From: Pseudomonadota bacterium
GTDB taxonomy: Bacteria > Pseudomonadota > Gammaproteobacteria > Steroidobacterales > Woeseiaceae
NCBI GenBank assembly: GCA_022572185.1
Contig: JACZWL010000023.1
Span: forward strand, 1-48,542
Length of the DNA stretch: 48,542 nucleotides
Direction: 5' to 3'
This document shows positions 31,165-38,629 of the stretch, one piece after another. Within the stretch, counting starts at the first letter, position 1, and every line of letters starts with the position of its first letter. The notes beneath the pieces were generated by a model. That model worked only from the letters and a program-made list of their open reading frames with translations, was not told the origin of the DNA and ran no database searches. A program made the position numbers and the translations under genes.

Positions 31165-33405
31165 ATGCAACCGCGGGACACAATCAAGGGACTGATGGGC
31201 ATCCTCATGCTCGTCCTGGCGGCAGCCTCTGTCCAGGCCCAGGACAAGGAGGCCACAGCAGAAAAACAAGCCCAAGCCGGCGAGGCCGTGCTGGACAACG
31301 TCACCATCATCGGGCGGCAGAGTGATATCGCAGACATCCCCGGCTCGGTGCATGTCATCGATCAGGAAGAACTGCAGGCCTTCATGCAAAGCGACGTCAT
31401 GCGCGTGCTGCGCACCGTGCCCGGTGTCTATGTACAGGAAGAAGAAGGTTTCGGCCTGCGCCCCAACATCGGCATCCGCGGCTCGGGCCTGGATCGAAGC
31501 AGCCGCATCGCACTATTGGAAGACGGCATCCTGATCGCACCGGCGCCCTACGCCGCCCCCTCGGCCTACTACTTCCCGACGCAGCGGCGCATGCATGCAC
31601 TCGAAGTGCTGAAAGGCCCTGCCGCGATCAGCATCGGTCCCAGGACGACCGGCGGCGCCATCAACCTGATCTCGACGCCGATACCCGATTCCCGGGGCGG
31701 CATCCTCGATCTCAGGATTGGCGAACACGGGATCACCGATGCCCATCTCAACTTCGGCGATCGCGGCCGGCGTTTCTCCTGGCTCCTGGAAACCGTGCAA
31801 AGCCAAAGTGACGGCTTCAAGCATATCGATGCTCAACCCGGCGCCGGCACCGGCTACGACCTGCAGGACTATGTCCTGAAAGCACGCTTCGACAGCGATC
31901 CGGCTACCGCCCTTTATCAAAGCCTGCGCTTCAAAGCCGGCTACACCGAGCAGCTCGCCGACGAAACCTACCTGGGGCTGACGGACGAAGACTTTGAGCG
32001 AGACCCGAACCGCCGTTACGCGGCATCGGCCGGGGATGTGTTCGAGAGCGAGCATGGGCAACTGCAACTCAGTTACGTCATCGACTCCGGACAAAGCTGG
32101 CGCAGCGAAATGACCCTTTATCGGAATGACTTCTCGCGCAACTGGTTCAAGCTGCAATCCGTCAACGGCGCCGGTATCTCGAGTGTCCTGGCGGATACCA
32201 CGACCTATGCGGACGAGTTCGCTTATCTGCAAGGCGCCGACAGCCCCGACGATGCCATCGTCAAGCGCAACAACAATCGCGACTACTTCTCGCAGGGCAT
32301 CCAGGCCGAAGTGGCATGGGATTTTCAGTTTGCTGACAGCGAGTTCGGCCTGACCGTCGGCATCCGCCTGCACGAGGACGAGGAGGACCGCTTCCAGGAC
32401 GAAGACGGCTATCGCATGCAAGCCTCGCAACTCATCATGACCAGCGACGGCGCCCCGGGTTCAACCACCAATCGGATCAGCAGCGCCGATGCACGCTCTT
32501 TGTTCATCGATACCGAGATCCGTACCGGCAACTGGATCCTGACACCCGGACTGCGCTTCGAAGACATCGCCATGCAGCGGCTCGATTACTCAACGGACGA
32601 TCCGACCCGCGCGGCAGGCCCGACTCGCATCAGGGAAAACTCCCTGTCCGTCCTGATCCCGGGCATGGGCGTGCTCTATCGGCTCAACCCCGACTGGCGC
32701 CTCCTGGCCGGCATCCACAAGGGCTTCAACCCGCCCGCGCCCGGCAGCAGCGCCGCCGAGGAAAGCAGCATCAATATCGAACTCGGCACCCGTTACAACA
32801 ACGGCAGCTTCGCCTTCGAGTCGATTTATTTCCTCAACGATTACGACAACCTCGTCGGCACGGTCACCGCCTCGACCGGCGGCAGCGGCGAGATCGGCGA
32901 TCAGTTCGATGGCGGCGAAGTCACGGTACAGGGGCTCGAACTCAGCGCCGATTACAGCTTCACCGGTATTGCTGACGGCAAGCTCGACCTGCCCGTGAGC
33001 CTCAGTTACACGTGGACCACCAAGGCTGCATTCGAGAACGCTTTCGACAGCAGCTTCGACCCCTGGGGCGACGTCCAGGTCGGCGATGAACTGCCCTACA
33101 TCCCCGAGCATCAGCTCAGGGCATCCGCAGGATTACAAAGCAGCAACTGGGCGCTGAATCTCGCCGCCAGTTACGTCGGCAAAATGAGATCAGTCGCCGG
33201 CCAGGGTGACTTCCTGCCGAACGAGACGATTGACGCCCACCTCGTCTGGGACCTGCTCGCGAGCTGGCAGATAAGCCCCTCTTTCCGCAGCTACATCAAG
33301 GTGGATAATCTCCTGGACGACATCTATATCGCCGCCAGACGGCCTGCCGGGGTTCGCCCGGGCCTGGGCCGTACGGCATATCTGGGCGTGACCTTCAGGC
33401 TCTGA
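31165..33405 (+). CDS. TonB-dependent receptor, FecA-like
   Basis: A 746-residue outer-membrane receptor. A signal peptide ends at SVQA (residue 25). The plug domain (about 40-165) starts NVTIIGRQSDIADIPGSVHVID and includes IRGSGLDRSSRIALLEDGILIAPAPYA, close to FecA and related ferric-citrate receptors. The 22-strand barrel ends with the aromatic residue of GRTAYLGVTFRL, as outer-membrane proteins do. A TonB box such as a DNVTII-type motif lies at the start of the plug. There is no N-terminal signalling extension, so FecI/FecR-type control is unlikely. The upstream Fur box points to iron regulation. The ferric ligand is not certain. Confidence 0.9.
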   Translation: MQPRDTIKGLMGILMLVLAAASVQAQDKEATAEKQAQAGEAVLDNVTIIGRQSDIADIPGSVHVIDQEELQAFMQSDVMRVLRTVPGVYVQEEEGFGLRPNIGIRGSGLDRSSRIALLEDGILIAPAPYAAPSAYYFPTQRRMHALEVLKGPAAISIGPRTTGGAINLISTPIPDSRGGILDLRIGEHGITDAHLNFGDRGRRFSWLLETVQSQSDGFKHIDAQPGAGTGYDLQDYVLKARFDSDPATALYQSLRFKAGYTEQLADETYLGLTDEDFERDPNRRYAASAGDVFESEHGQLQLSYVIDSGQSWRSEMTLYRNDFSRNWFKLQSVNGAGISSVLADTTTYADEFAYLQGADSPDDAIVKRNNNRDYFSQGIQAEVAWDFQFADSEFGLTVGIRLHEDEEDRFQDEDGYRMQASQLIMTSDGAPGSTTNRISSADARSLFIDTEIRTGNWILTPGLRFEDIAMQRLDYSTDDPTRAAGPTRIRENSLSVLIPGMGVLYRLNPDWRLLAGIHKGFNPPAPGSSAAEESSINIELGTRYNNGSFAFESIYFLNDYDNLVGTVTASTGGSGEIGDQFDGGEVTVQGLELSADYSFTGIADGKLDLPVSLSYTWTTKAAFENAFDSSFDPWGDVQVGDELPYIPEHQLRASAGLQSSNWALNLAASYVGKMRSVAGQGDFLPNETIDAHLVWDLLASWQISPSFRSYIKVDNLLDDIYIAARRPAGVRPGLGRTAYLGVTFRL

Positions 33406-33425
33406 GCAGGGTTCTGCTGACGCAG

Positions 33426-33494
33426 GAGCTGGCCGACCGTAATGGATGGCGAAGGTGCAGCTGTTGCACGAGCATTCGCCTGGCCTGATGGGCG
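33426..33494. repeat. dispersed repeat element, copy B (with 10598-10662)
   Basis: It starts GAGCTGGCCGACCGTAATGG and ends CTGGCCTGATGGGCG. It shares the ordered words TGGATGGCG, GTGCAG, TGTT, GAGCATTC and GGGCG with copy A. It lies 21 bases after the receptor stop, so both copies sit directly downstream of plus-strand genes. Two CCTGACGGGCGAA-type units follow within 50 bases. Confidence 0.6.
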
Positions 33495-33592
33495 AATTAG
33501 TCGCCCTGAGCAGCGAATCAGTCGTCCTGACGGGCGAACTATCAAGGCCTGACAGCGATATACGAAACGTCTGCGTACTTACCGTAATGCTA

Positions 33593-33621
33593 TTGACAAT
33601 CATTCGCATTTGCGATTAAAT
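33593..33621 (+). promoter_or_regulatory. bfd promoter with overlapping Fur box
   Basis: TTGACA at 33593-33598 and TTAAAT at 33616-33621 are 17 bases apart, a good sigma-70 promoter. The spacer and -10 contain GACAATCATTCGCATTTGCG, an iron-box-like series, so Fur would cover both elements. It lies 30 bases before the bfd start. Confidence 0.75.
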
Positions 33622-33650
33622 GCCTGAAACTGAGCTAAGTTATTGAATTT

Positions 33651-33857
33651 ATGTACATCTGCATCTGCAAAGCCGTCACCGACAAGCAAATCCGCCGCGC
33701 CGCGGCCAGCGGTGTAGATAACCTCTATGAGCTTCGAGCGCAGCTGGGCGTCGCCTCGGGCTGCGGCATGTGCGCCAATGAGGCCCAGTCGATTCTCGCT
33801 GAGACCCACCAAGCGCGTCTCGCAAGACCATCGATCTACTACCCTGCCCCGGCCTGA
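33651..33857 (+). CDS. bfd: bacterioferritin-associated ferredoxin
   Basis: A 68-residue [2Fe-2S] protein. The cluster ligands are C4 and C6 (MYICICKAVTD) and C38 and C41 (GCGMC), the BFD spacing. The helix QIRRAAASGVDNLYELRAQLG between them is standard. Bfd binds bacterioferritin and passes electrons to release stored iron under iron limitation, which fits the Fur-controlled promoter just upstream. The bacterioferritin gene is in the window but about 4.2 kb away, separated by toxin-antitoxin-like genes. A perfect intrinsic terminator follows. Confidence 0.95.
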   Translation: MYICICKAVTDKQIRRAAASGVDNLYELRAQLGVASGCGMCANEAQSILAETHQARLARPSIYYPAPA

Positions 33858-33870
33858 GGGCTGACCCAAT

Positions 33871-34269
33871 TCAAAAGACAGGCCCCGCATGCGGGGCCTT
33901 CTTTTTGCTGAATGTCAAAAGCAAATTGATTGGCGTCCCCAAGGCATCACGACTTTGGCCACTCATCATGAAGACGGTATTGTGGCGCCTCTCCAGCCAG
34001 GCAGCGTGTTCGACTTCCGAATCGATCCGCTTGCCCAGCTCACGCTCAGCCTTGCTTAGATTGTAACGTGTCTGGAGATTCATCCAGAACTGCGCACTGT
34101 TGCCAAAGTAACGACGCAGCCGCAACGCGGTCTCCGGCGTGATCGCCCGTTTGCCGTTGAGTATCGACGTAATGCGCCCCGAAGGTACGTGCAATGCAAG
34201 CTTGTTGGCCGATACCTCGCGGGCAACATGCTCTCGCTTCAGAAGACGGCCAGGATGAACAGCTACCAT
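33871..34269 (-). CDS. higA: HigA-family antitoxin (XRE HTH)
   Basis: A 132-residue protein with the HigA/VapI pattern: VHPGRLLKREHVAREVSANKLALHVPSGRITSILNGKRAITPETALRLRRYFGNSAQFWMNLQTRY. The HTH spans about residues 20-65. Relatives end soon after the N.Q..YNL..A segment, but this one continues about 50 residues into DNA that carries the bfd terminator, giving the tail SKKKAPHAGPVF. The ATG at 34269 is preferred because the conserved part begins there. A HigB toxin would normally precede it, and only a short HigB-like remnant does. Confidence 0.88.
   Translation of the reverse strand: MVAVHPGRLLKREHVAREVSANKLALHVPSGRITSILNGKRAITPETALRLRRYFGNSAQFWMNLQTRYNLSKAERELGKRIDSEVEHAAWLERRHNTVFMMSGQSRDALGTPINLLLTFSKKKAPHAGPVF
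33881..33907 (+). terminator. intrinsic terminator of bfd
   Basis: GGCCCCGCATGCGGGGCC at 33881-33898 is an 18-base perfect palindrome followed by TTCTTTTTG. It lies 23 bases after the bfd stop. It also overlaps the last codons of the converging higA-like gene, whose C-terminal residues it encodes. Confidence 0.9.
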
Positions 34270-34276
34270 AGCGTGG

Positions 34277-34345
34277 TCATCCCTTATGGTAATCAACAAT
34301 CTCGACGCCGTATGCGTCGCCCTTTCTAAACTCAAAACTTAGTAC
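34277..34345 (-). pseudogene. HigB toxin remnant (C-terminal end only)
   Basis: Seven bases upstream of higA the minus strand reads a frame ending VLSFEFRKGDAYGVEIVDYH, then KG and a stop. This matches the usual HigB ending ICFRWxDGDAYDVEIVDYH. Further upstream (about 34346-34450) the frame does not resemble the HigB N-terminus and I find no start codon with a ribosome-binding site. The toxin appears to have been lost while its antitoxin stayed intact. Confidence 0.6.
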
Positions 34346-34452
34346 GCAATCCACATTTTGCGTTCGGTGAGCCCAGCATCAGCCCTTGCTCGCTGATGGC
34401 CGACATTTGTTTCCAATTGCGACTCTTGTAAGTTCCCCTGACGATCTTAGCA

Positions 34453-34785
34453 TCAGGGATGCAAAGCCGTGCCACTGTCGGAGTCGCGTGGCGCAAGTCG
34501 CAGGCTGACTTCGGTTTCCTGGTCGAGCTTGTTGATGAGCCGTACTAAGCGATCAACGGAAAATCGACCAAGATCACCATTGCGAATACGCGAAAAATCA
34601 GCAGCAGCAATTCCAGTTCTGCGCTGTGCTTTACGAACGGATAAACCTTCTTCGTCCAGAATTTTAATGATCCGCGCTGCCAGAATGGCTTTCATTTGCT
34701 GTACATCGGCGTCCGGGTCGCCCTGGTCGTGAAAGACGTTGCCACTACCGCGTACCAGTTCAAATTCATCTTTTTGCTTGCTCAT
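34453..34785 (-). CDS. XRE-family antitoxin
   Basis: A 110-residue protein with a HigA2/HTH_37-type helix-turn-helix: ILAARIIKILDEEGLSVRKAQRRTGIAAADFSRIRNGDLGRFSVDRLVRLINKLD (about 34-88). The acidic N-terminus with FHDQGDPDA is typical of antitoxins that pair with Gp49-like toxins. Its start overlaps the stop of the upstream toxin frame by four bases. It looks fully intact, unlike its partner, and may act as a stand-alone repressor. Confidence 0.88.
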   Translation of the reverse strand: MSKQKDEFELVRGSGNVFHDQGDPDADVQQMKAILAARIIKILDEEGLSVRKAQRRTGIAAADFSRIRNGDLGRFSVDRLVRLINKLDQETEVSLRLAPRDSDSGTALHP

Positions 34786-35129
34786 CGCAATATCTCCTTC
34801 AATCGTTTCAGCCTTGTTTTCACAACGGCAATTTCCTCTTTGGGTGTTTTAATGCCCGTTTTGGATTTCTTCTTAAAGGCATGGATTACCCAGATATCCG
34901 CATCAATCTTAAGAGCATAAACAACGCGGTATGTCCCGCTCGCATCGCGCAAAATGATTTCTTTCACGCCTGCACCAAGGCCTGTTAACGGCTTGGTATT
35001 GTCCGGCGTCTGCCCTTCGGCAATCAAGGTCAGCACCACCCTGCCCTGCTTTTGCTTACTGTCGGGAAATTTCGAAAAATCCTTCAGCGCTGCTTTGATC
35101 TATGAAATAGGCCGAGTGTTGCGAGTCAT
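34782..35129 (-). pseudogene. Gp49/HigB-like toxin with nonsense codon
   Basis: From ATG at 35127-35129 the frame reads MTRNTRPIS, then TAG at 35100-35102, then IKAALKDFSKFPDSKQKQGRVV and on to the stop at 34782. Relatives have TRPISWVKAARKDF, so the TAG stands for the conserved Trp (TGG to TAG). The remainder is an intact Gp49 domain (GAGVKEIILRDASGTYRVVYA and WVIHAFKKKSKTGIKTP). Re-initiation at GTG 35039 would give an 85-residue protein lacking the first helix. Most likely an inactive toxin beside a working antitoxin. Confidence 0.75.
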
Positions 35130-35493
35130 ACAATAGTGTAGTCAAATATGACAACACCCGTCAAGGAGAAAGTATTCCTGAAAATCTAACTCCCTGTGTA
35201 TGCCCGCAATCATTGGGTAAACAACGCGTCGCTGCGCTCCGCCGGGTGGCAGACATCCCGTGGAACACATGGCAGCTTTGCCGCGGTCTCAGTGGCAGGC
35301 TTCACGTGGAATGCGTGGCAGGTATCCGTGGAATACGCAGCGCCCCCAAGCGGTGGCGACAATTGGCCACTTATTGGCAGAGCCTTGAACCTCCCATGAT
35401 TCTTCGGGACAAGGCAACTAAATCAATGCGGACGCATATTCAGGAGCGATAGGCTATGAAACAGCAGGCTGCATGTTGTCGCTGTTGTGTACA
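35130..35493. other. intergenic region with GTGGAA/GTGGCAG repeats
   Basis: Between the broken toxin and the Phd-type antitoxin. From about 35246 to 35345 the words GTGGCAG and GTGGAA alternate: GTGGCAGACATCCCGTGGAA, CATGGCAGC, GTGGCAGGCTTCACGTGGAA, GCGTGGCAGGTATCCGTGGAA. The translation (WQTS...FTWNAWQVSVEY) recalls degenerate repeats that, from memory, occur near some insertion sequences. I cannot assign an IS. The promoter of the broken toxin gene would lie at about 35130-35165. Confidence 0.4.
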
Positions 35494-35528
35494 ATGGCTA
35501 TATCGCCTATAGTAGCTACTTTAGCCAT
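35494..35528. promoter_or_regulatory. putative operator of the Phd/ParE operon
   Basis: ATGGCTA (35494-35500) and TAGCCAT (35522-35528) are inverted repeats around a 21-base centre that itself contains TAGTAGCTA. They lie 18 bases before the antitoxin start. Phd-type antitoxins bind such palindromes to repress their own operon. Candidate by position and symmetry only. Confidence 0.5.
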
Positions 35529-35545
35529 ATACGAGTACAAACCCT

Positions 35546-35836
35546 ATGAAATCAGTGACGGCAAAAGACGCGAAAAATCGATTTGGTCAATTGCTCGATG
35601 ATGCGCAGCGAGGACCGGTCACCATCGAAAAATATGGGCGACCTTTCGCCGTCGTACAGTCGTATGAAGACTATCAGATGGCACAGCAGCTCAAGTTGAC
35701 GTCCTTACGCAATGCGATCGATGAAGCGCACGCCGAATATGCGGAAGGACGAGGAGTACCATTTGATCGTGACGCAGTCGAAGAAATCGCAGCTGCAGGG
35801 CGGCAGCGTTTGTCTGAGCGTAATCGCAGCAGGTGA
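35546..35836 (+). CDS. Phd/YefM-family antitoxin
   Basis: A 96-residue protein with the Phd/YefM N-terminal DNA-binding domain: MKSVTAKDAKNRFGQLLDDAQRGPVTIEKYGRPFAVVQSYEDY. A helical C-terminal half (about 50-96) would wrap the toxin. The next gene, a ParE-type toxin, starts at a GTG overlapping its stop by four bases, the standard coupled arrangement. An inverted repeat just upstream is a candidate operator. It is on the plus strand, opposite to most neighbouring toxin-antitoxin genes. Confidence 0.9.
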   Translation: MKSVTAKDAKNRFGQLLDDAQRGPVTIEKYGRPFAVVQSYEDYQMAQQLKLTSLRNAIDEAHAEYAEGRGVPFDRDAVEEIAAAGRQRLSERNRSR

Positions 35837-36129
35837 CACGTGTTCTGTACCAGGCCGCGGCCAAAAATGACTTGATCGAGGTCTGGTTGCAGATAGCGAA
35901 CGACAGTATTGAGAGAGCCGACGAGTACATTTCCAAATTGCAGGAAATCTGCGAATTAATTGCCGTTCAACCCGCGATGGGCGTTGCCAGGCCGGACATC
36001 GCAGATGGTGTCCGATCGTTTCCGGTTGATCACTACACAATTTTTTACGAACAGCACAGGCGGACGATATCGGTGCTTCGTGTATGGCATGCGGCTCGAG
36101 GCCCTTTGACACTCTCTGTTGATTCGTGA
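35833..36129 (+). CDS. ParE/RelE-family toxin
   Basis: A 98-residue protein starting at GTG (GTGA overlap with the antitoxin). YQAAAKNDLIEVWLQIANDSIERADEYISKLQEICELIAVQPAMGVARPDI is the ParE two-helix N-terminus with its loop. VRSFPVDHYTIFYEQHRRTISVLRVWHAARG is the central sheet with the conserved basic region. ParE toxins poison DNA gyrase. All family elements are present and no frameshift is seen, so this pair is likely functional, unlike several neighbours. Confidence 0.9.
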   Translation: MTRVLYQAAAKNDLIEVWLQIANDSIERADEYISKLQEICELIAVQPAMGVARPDIADGVRSFPVDHYTIFYEQHRRTISVLRVWHAARGPLTLSVDS

Positions 36130-36221
36130 TGTCAACCCCGGCCCTGGCGTCCGCCCAATTGAATCGACCTGCTAAAGCAAGCCAATTCGATTGAATGGCG
36201 AAAGAACATCGCTCAAAGTCA

Positions 36222-37499
36222 TTACATGATTGACGATGAGATCGTCAATGCGTTGCGTGCCCCTTCAAGGGCGACTTCTGTGTCCATGCCAAACGGCCGT
36301 GCCAATATAGCAATGACTTCTTCGGCGGCAAAGATCCGACTACGACCGTGCCCACTGCGATCTCTTAGGACGCCGGCTTTTTCGAGGCGTCGCAGACCCT
36401 GGCTCGCGGCCTGCATGGATACGTTCAATTCGCTCGCCAACAGTTTCACGGTCATAACCGGCATCCTTACGAGCAGTTCGAGCGCTCTCGCTGCCGACGA
36501 TCCGCTGCGAAATCTTCCTCGCTCCTGCCACACGTCGGGCAAGCGCTCCAGGACCTTCTGCGTCACCCTTTCTTCTTCGCTACAGGCAACAATCGCCTGA
36601 CAGACGAAATCGATCATGCGGCGATACGAAAGTTGTTTCTGTGCATCGTGTAGCGCAGCGCCATACTCGCTTTTCTCAGCTTCGACGTAACTGGATAGAT
36701 ACAACGGTAAGCGACCCGCTGCAGCCATCTGCAATGCCCACAGCATCCGACCAACCCGGCCATTTCCGTCACTGAATGGATGCACTGCCTCGAAATGCGC
36801 ATGGCCGATCGCCATGCGAACCGGTAACACCATCCCCATACCGGCATCACCAAGCTCCAGCAGCGATTCGTCGCACATCCAATCGAGAATATCATTGAGG
36901 CAGCGCTTCACGCGCGCAGGCGGCGCCGGGTTGTATATGGAGTCTTCCTTGCGGCCGAAGCTGCCTACTTGCACGACGTCGCCGGGCAAACCCGGCTCGC
37001 GGAGCCTGCCCGCAATCGCATGAAAGCCAGGATCCTTCTGCATGACTCTCTCGTGCAAGGTACACAGCAATTCTGTCGATAACGCCGCCATGCCGCTACT
37101 CTCCACGGCTTGAATGCCGTGCATCAATGCATTGGCGTATCCGCGTACAGAAGCTGTTGCCGAGCGTCCGGTGTCGTCAATTGCCGGCGACAGTACCTCA
37201 TCGATGGTGGACCAGGTGCCTTCCATTCTCGACGATGACACCGCCTCCCGTCGCGCGAGCAGATAGGCCATCGTTCGCTGGATCTCAGATGCTGACCGCA
37301 GGGTCGGCCGCCCCTGCAATGCCAGGTTCGCGTCGCGGACCAATGGCAGTGACAATTTCTCGGAGATGGTATGCGGTGGCTTCGGTGGCACAACGAACCA
37401 GATATTCTCGAAGCCTGTCTTGCCAATCTTTTCAGTACCGAAGCCTCTCTTCGTCGAATATGGCTGACGCAACACGTCGACCAATTCCTCTCGTTTCAT
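36222..37499 (-). CDS. Fic-domain protein with C-terminal winged helix
   Basis: A 425-residue protein. The core motif HPFSDGNGRVGR (240-251) is the canonical Fic HPFx(D/E)GNGRxxR, so AMP transfer to a target hydroxyl is expected. An N-terminal inhibitory motif, SSRMEG (89-94), fits the class II (S/T)xxxE(G/N) helix whose Glu blocks ATP binding. The C-terminal third contains a winged helix (LLASELNVSMQAASQGLRRLEKAGVLRD, about 365-395), suggesting DNA binding. ATG at 37499 is preferred over a TTG at 37532, which falls within a palindrome. Targets are unknown. It lies at the end of the toxin-antitoxin-rich stretch. Confidence 0.9.
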   Translation of the reverse strand: MKREELVDVLRQPYSTKRGFGTEKIGKTGFENIWFVVPPKPPHTISEKLSLPLVRDANLALQGRPTLRSASEIQRTMAYLLARREAVSSSRMEGTWSTIDEVLSPAIDDTGRSATASVRGYANALMHGIQAVESSGMAALSTELLCTLHERVMQKDPGFHAIAGRLREPGLPGDVVQVGSFGRKEDSIYNPAPPARVKRCLNDILDWMCDESLLELGDAGMGMVLPVRMAIGHAHFEAVHPFSDGNGRVGRMLWALQMAAAGRLPLYLSSYVEAEKSEYGAALHDAQKQLSYRRMIDFVCQAIVACSEEERVTQKVLERLPDVWQERGRFRSGSSAARALELLVRMPVMTVKLLASELNVSMQAASQGLRRLEKAGVLRDRSGHGRSRIFAAEEVIAILARPFGMDTEVALEGARNALTISSSIM

Positions 37500-37528
37500 G
37501 CCAAAAGCCTTGTTTATCAGACGATATA

Positions 37529-37552
37529 TCAAGGTTAAATAATTAACCTTGA
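37529..37552. promoter_or_regulatory. 24-base palindrome, candidate operator of the Fic gene
   Basis: TCAAGGTTAA (37529-37538) and TTAACCTTGA (37543-37552) are perfect inverted repeats with four bases between. It lies 30 bases before the Fic start, and a further half-site-like ATTCAAGGCTA follows at about 37566. Symmetry and position suggest a dimeric regulator, possibly the Fic protein's own winged helix. Confidence 0.6.
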
Positions 37553-38098
37553 TTTAGCAAGCCGTAATTCAAGGCTAGCGAATCGCGGTGCCATTAATCA
37601 GGACGCCAGGTACCACCAGCCGCGATCATTTCGTCACCTCGAACATCAATACCAGGGATCACAAATTCGCCGGGGTGAGGTAGAAAGCCAAAGCATCGCA
37701 TTGGCCCGCCGAACGCCGAAGCTATGCAAGGCGAAGGCCGGTGTTGTTTGTGAGGCAGGACGCCGAACTTACAAAGAATTTGGACGCCCGAAGGGCACCT
37801 TCGTGAAGCGATGATCACGACCCATCGGCGGAAAGCTGCTGCTAGCAATGCACGCGGATTGGGCTTCAGCCGCGATCCTGCGCTGCTTCAGGCCAGGCGT
37901 CTCGTAGGAGCGGATTTATCCGCGATTGATCCGTCGGCTCGGATATCATTACCCAGCCGCGATTCAAACCGCAAACAATTTTCATTATCAAGCGGATTGC
38001 CGCTAATTCTTCTTGCGTGTCCTGAGGCGCGGACTATGATGGGTCATGCAGCGTCACAAACCTCAAACAAGCAATAAACATCCTCAGGAGACTGCCTC
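37553..38098. other. intergenic region with REP unit upstream of bacterioferritin
   Basis: Between the Fic gene and bacterioferritin (divergent). A REP unit with the perfect stem GCGGAT-TT-ATCCGC lies at 37904-37927, and partial CAGCCGCGAT units at 37867-37876 and 37954-37963. Short open frames here have no protein-like character. No Fur box is apparent before the bacterioferritin gene. Confidence 0.5.
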
Positions 38099-38563
38099 AT
38101 GAAAGGTGATCCCACCGTCATCGAACATCTGAACCGTGTACTGAAAAACGAACTCACGGCCATCAATCAATATTTTCTGCATTCACGTATGTTCAAGGAC
38201 TGGGGTTACCACTCGCTAGCCGACAAGGAACACGAGGAATCCATCGACGAGATGAAACATGCCGATCAGGTCATCGAACGCACCCTTTTCCTCGAAGGCC
38301 TCCCCAACATGCAGGACTTCGGCAAGCTACGCATCGGCGAGGATGTTCCCGAGATGCTGCAATGCGACCTGGACCTGGAGCTCGACGCCCTGCCCGACCT
38401 CCAGGCCGCAATCGCCTATTGCGAGTCACACAAGGACTTCGTCAGCCGCGATCTGTTCGCCTCCATCCTCAAATCGGAAGAAGAACATGTCGACTGGCTC
38501 GAGACCCAACTGGGACTCATCGACAGCATGGGCGTGGAGAACTACCTGCAGTCAGCCGCCTGA
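38099..38563 (+). CDS. bfr: bacterioferritin
   Basis: A 154-residue four-helix protein. All di-iron ligands are in place: E18, E51, H54, E94, E127 and H130. The heme ligand M52 is also present (IDEMKHADQ), which marks a true Bfr rather than a ferritin. It forms 24-subunit shells that oxidise and store iron. The ribosome-binding site AGGAGA at 38086-38092 is well placed. The partner ferredoxin gene bfd lies upstream at 33651. No frameshift or missing residue is seen. Confidence 0.96.
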   Translation: MKGDPTVIEHLNRVLKNELTAINQYFLHSRMFKDWGYHSLADKEHEESIDEMKHADQVIERTLFLEGLPNMQDFGKLRIGEDVPEMLQCDLDLELDALPDLQAAIAYCESHKDFVSRDLFASILKSEEEHVDWLETQLGLIDSMGVENYLQSAA

Positions 38564-38629
38564 CCGTCGAACTCGACCTATTGCCTGGCCGCAAAGCATT
38601 ACGCGAATCGGCGAATGCATTGCCCCTTA

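Noticed and set aside
35196-35452. Two overlapping plus-strand frames of 67 and 79 codons
   Set aside because: Both are products of the GTGGAA/GTGGCAG repeats, lack ribosome-binding sites and have low-complexity composition.
27199-36129. Chromosomal integron cassette array, suggested by many small toxin-antitoxin genes
   Set aside because: I could not find recurring attC-like sites, genes occur on both strands with larger genes between them, and no integrase is present.
37594-37848. An 84-codon minus-strand frame between the Fic gene and bacterioferritin
   Set aside because: Composition is Cys/Pro/Arg-rich with no family features, no ribosome-binding site, and the region contains repeat fragments.
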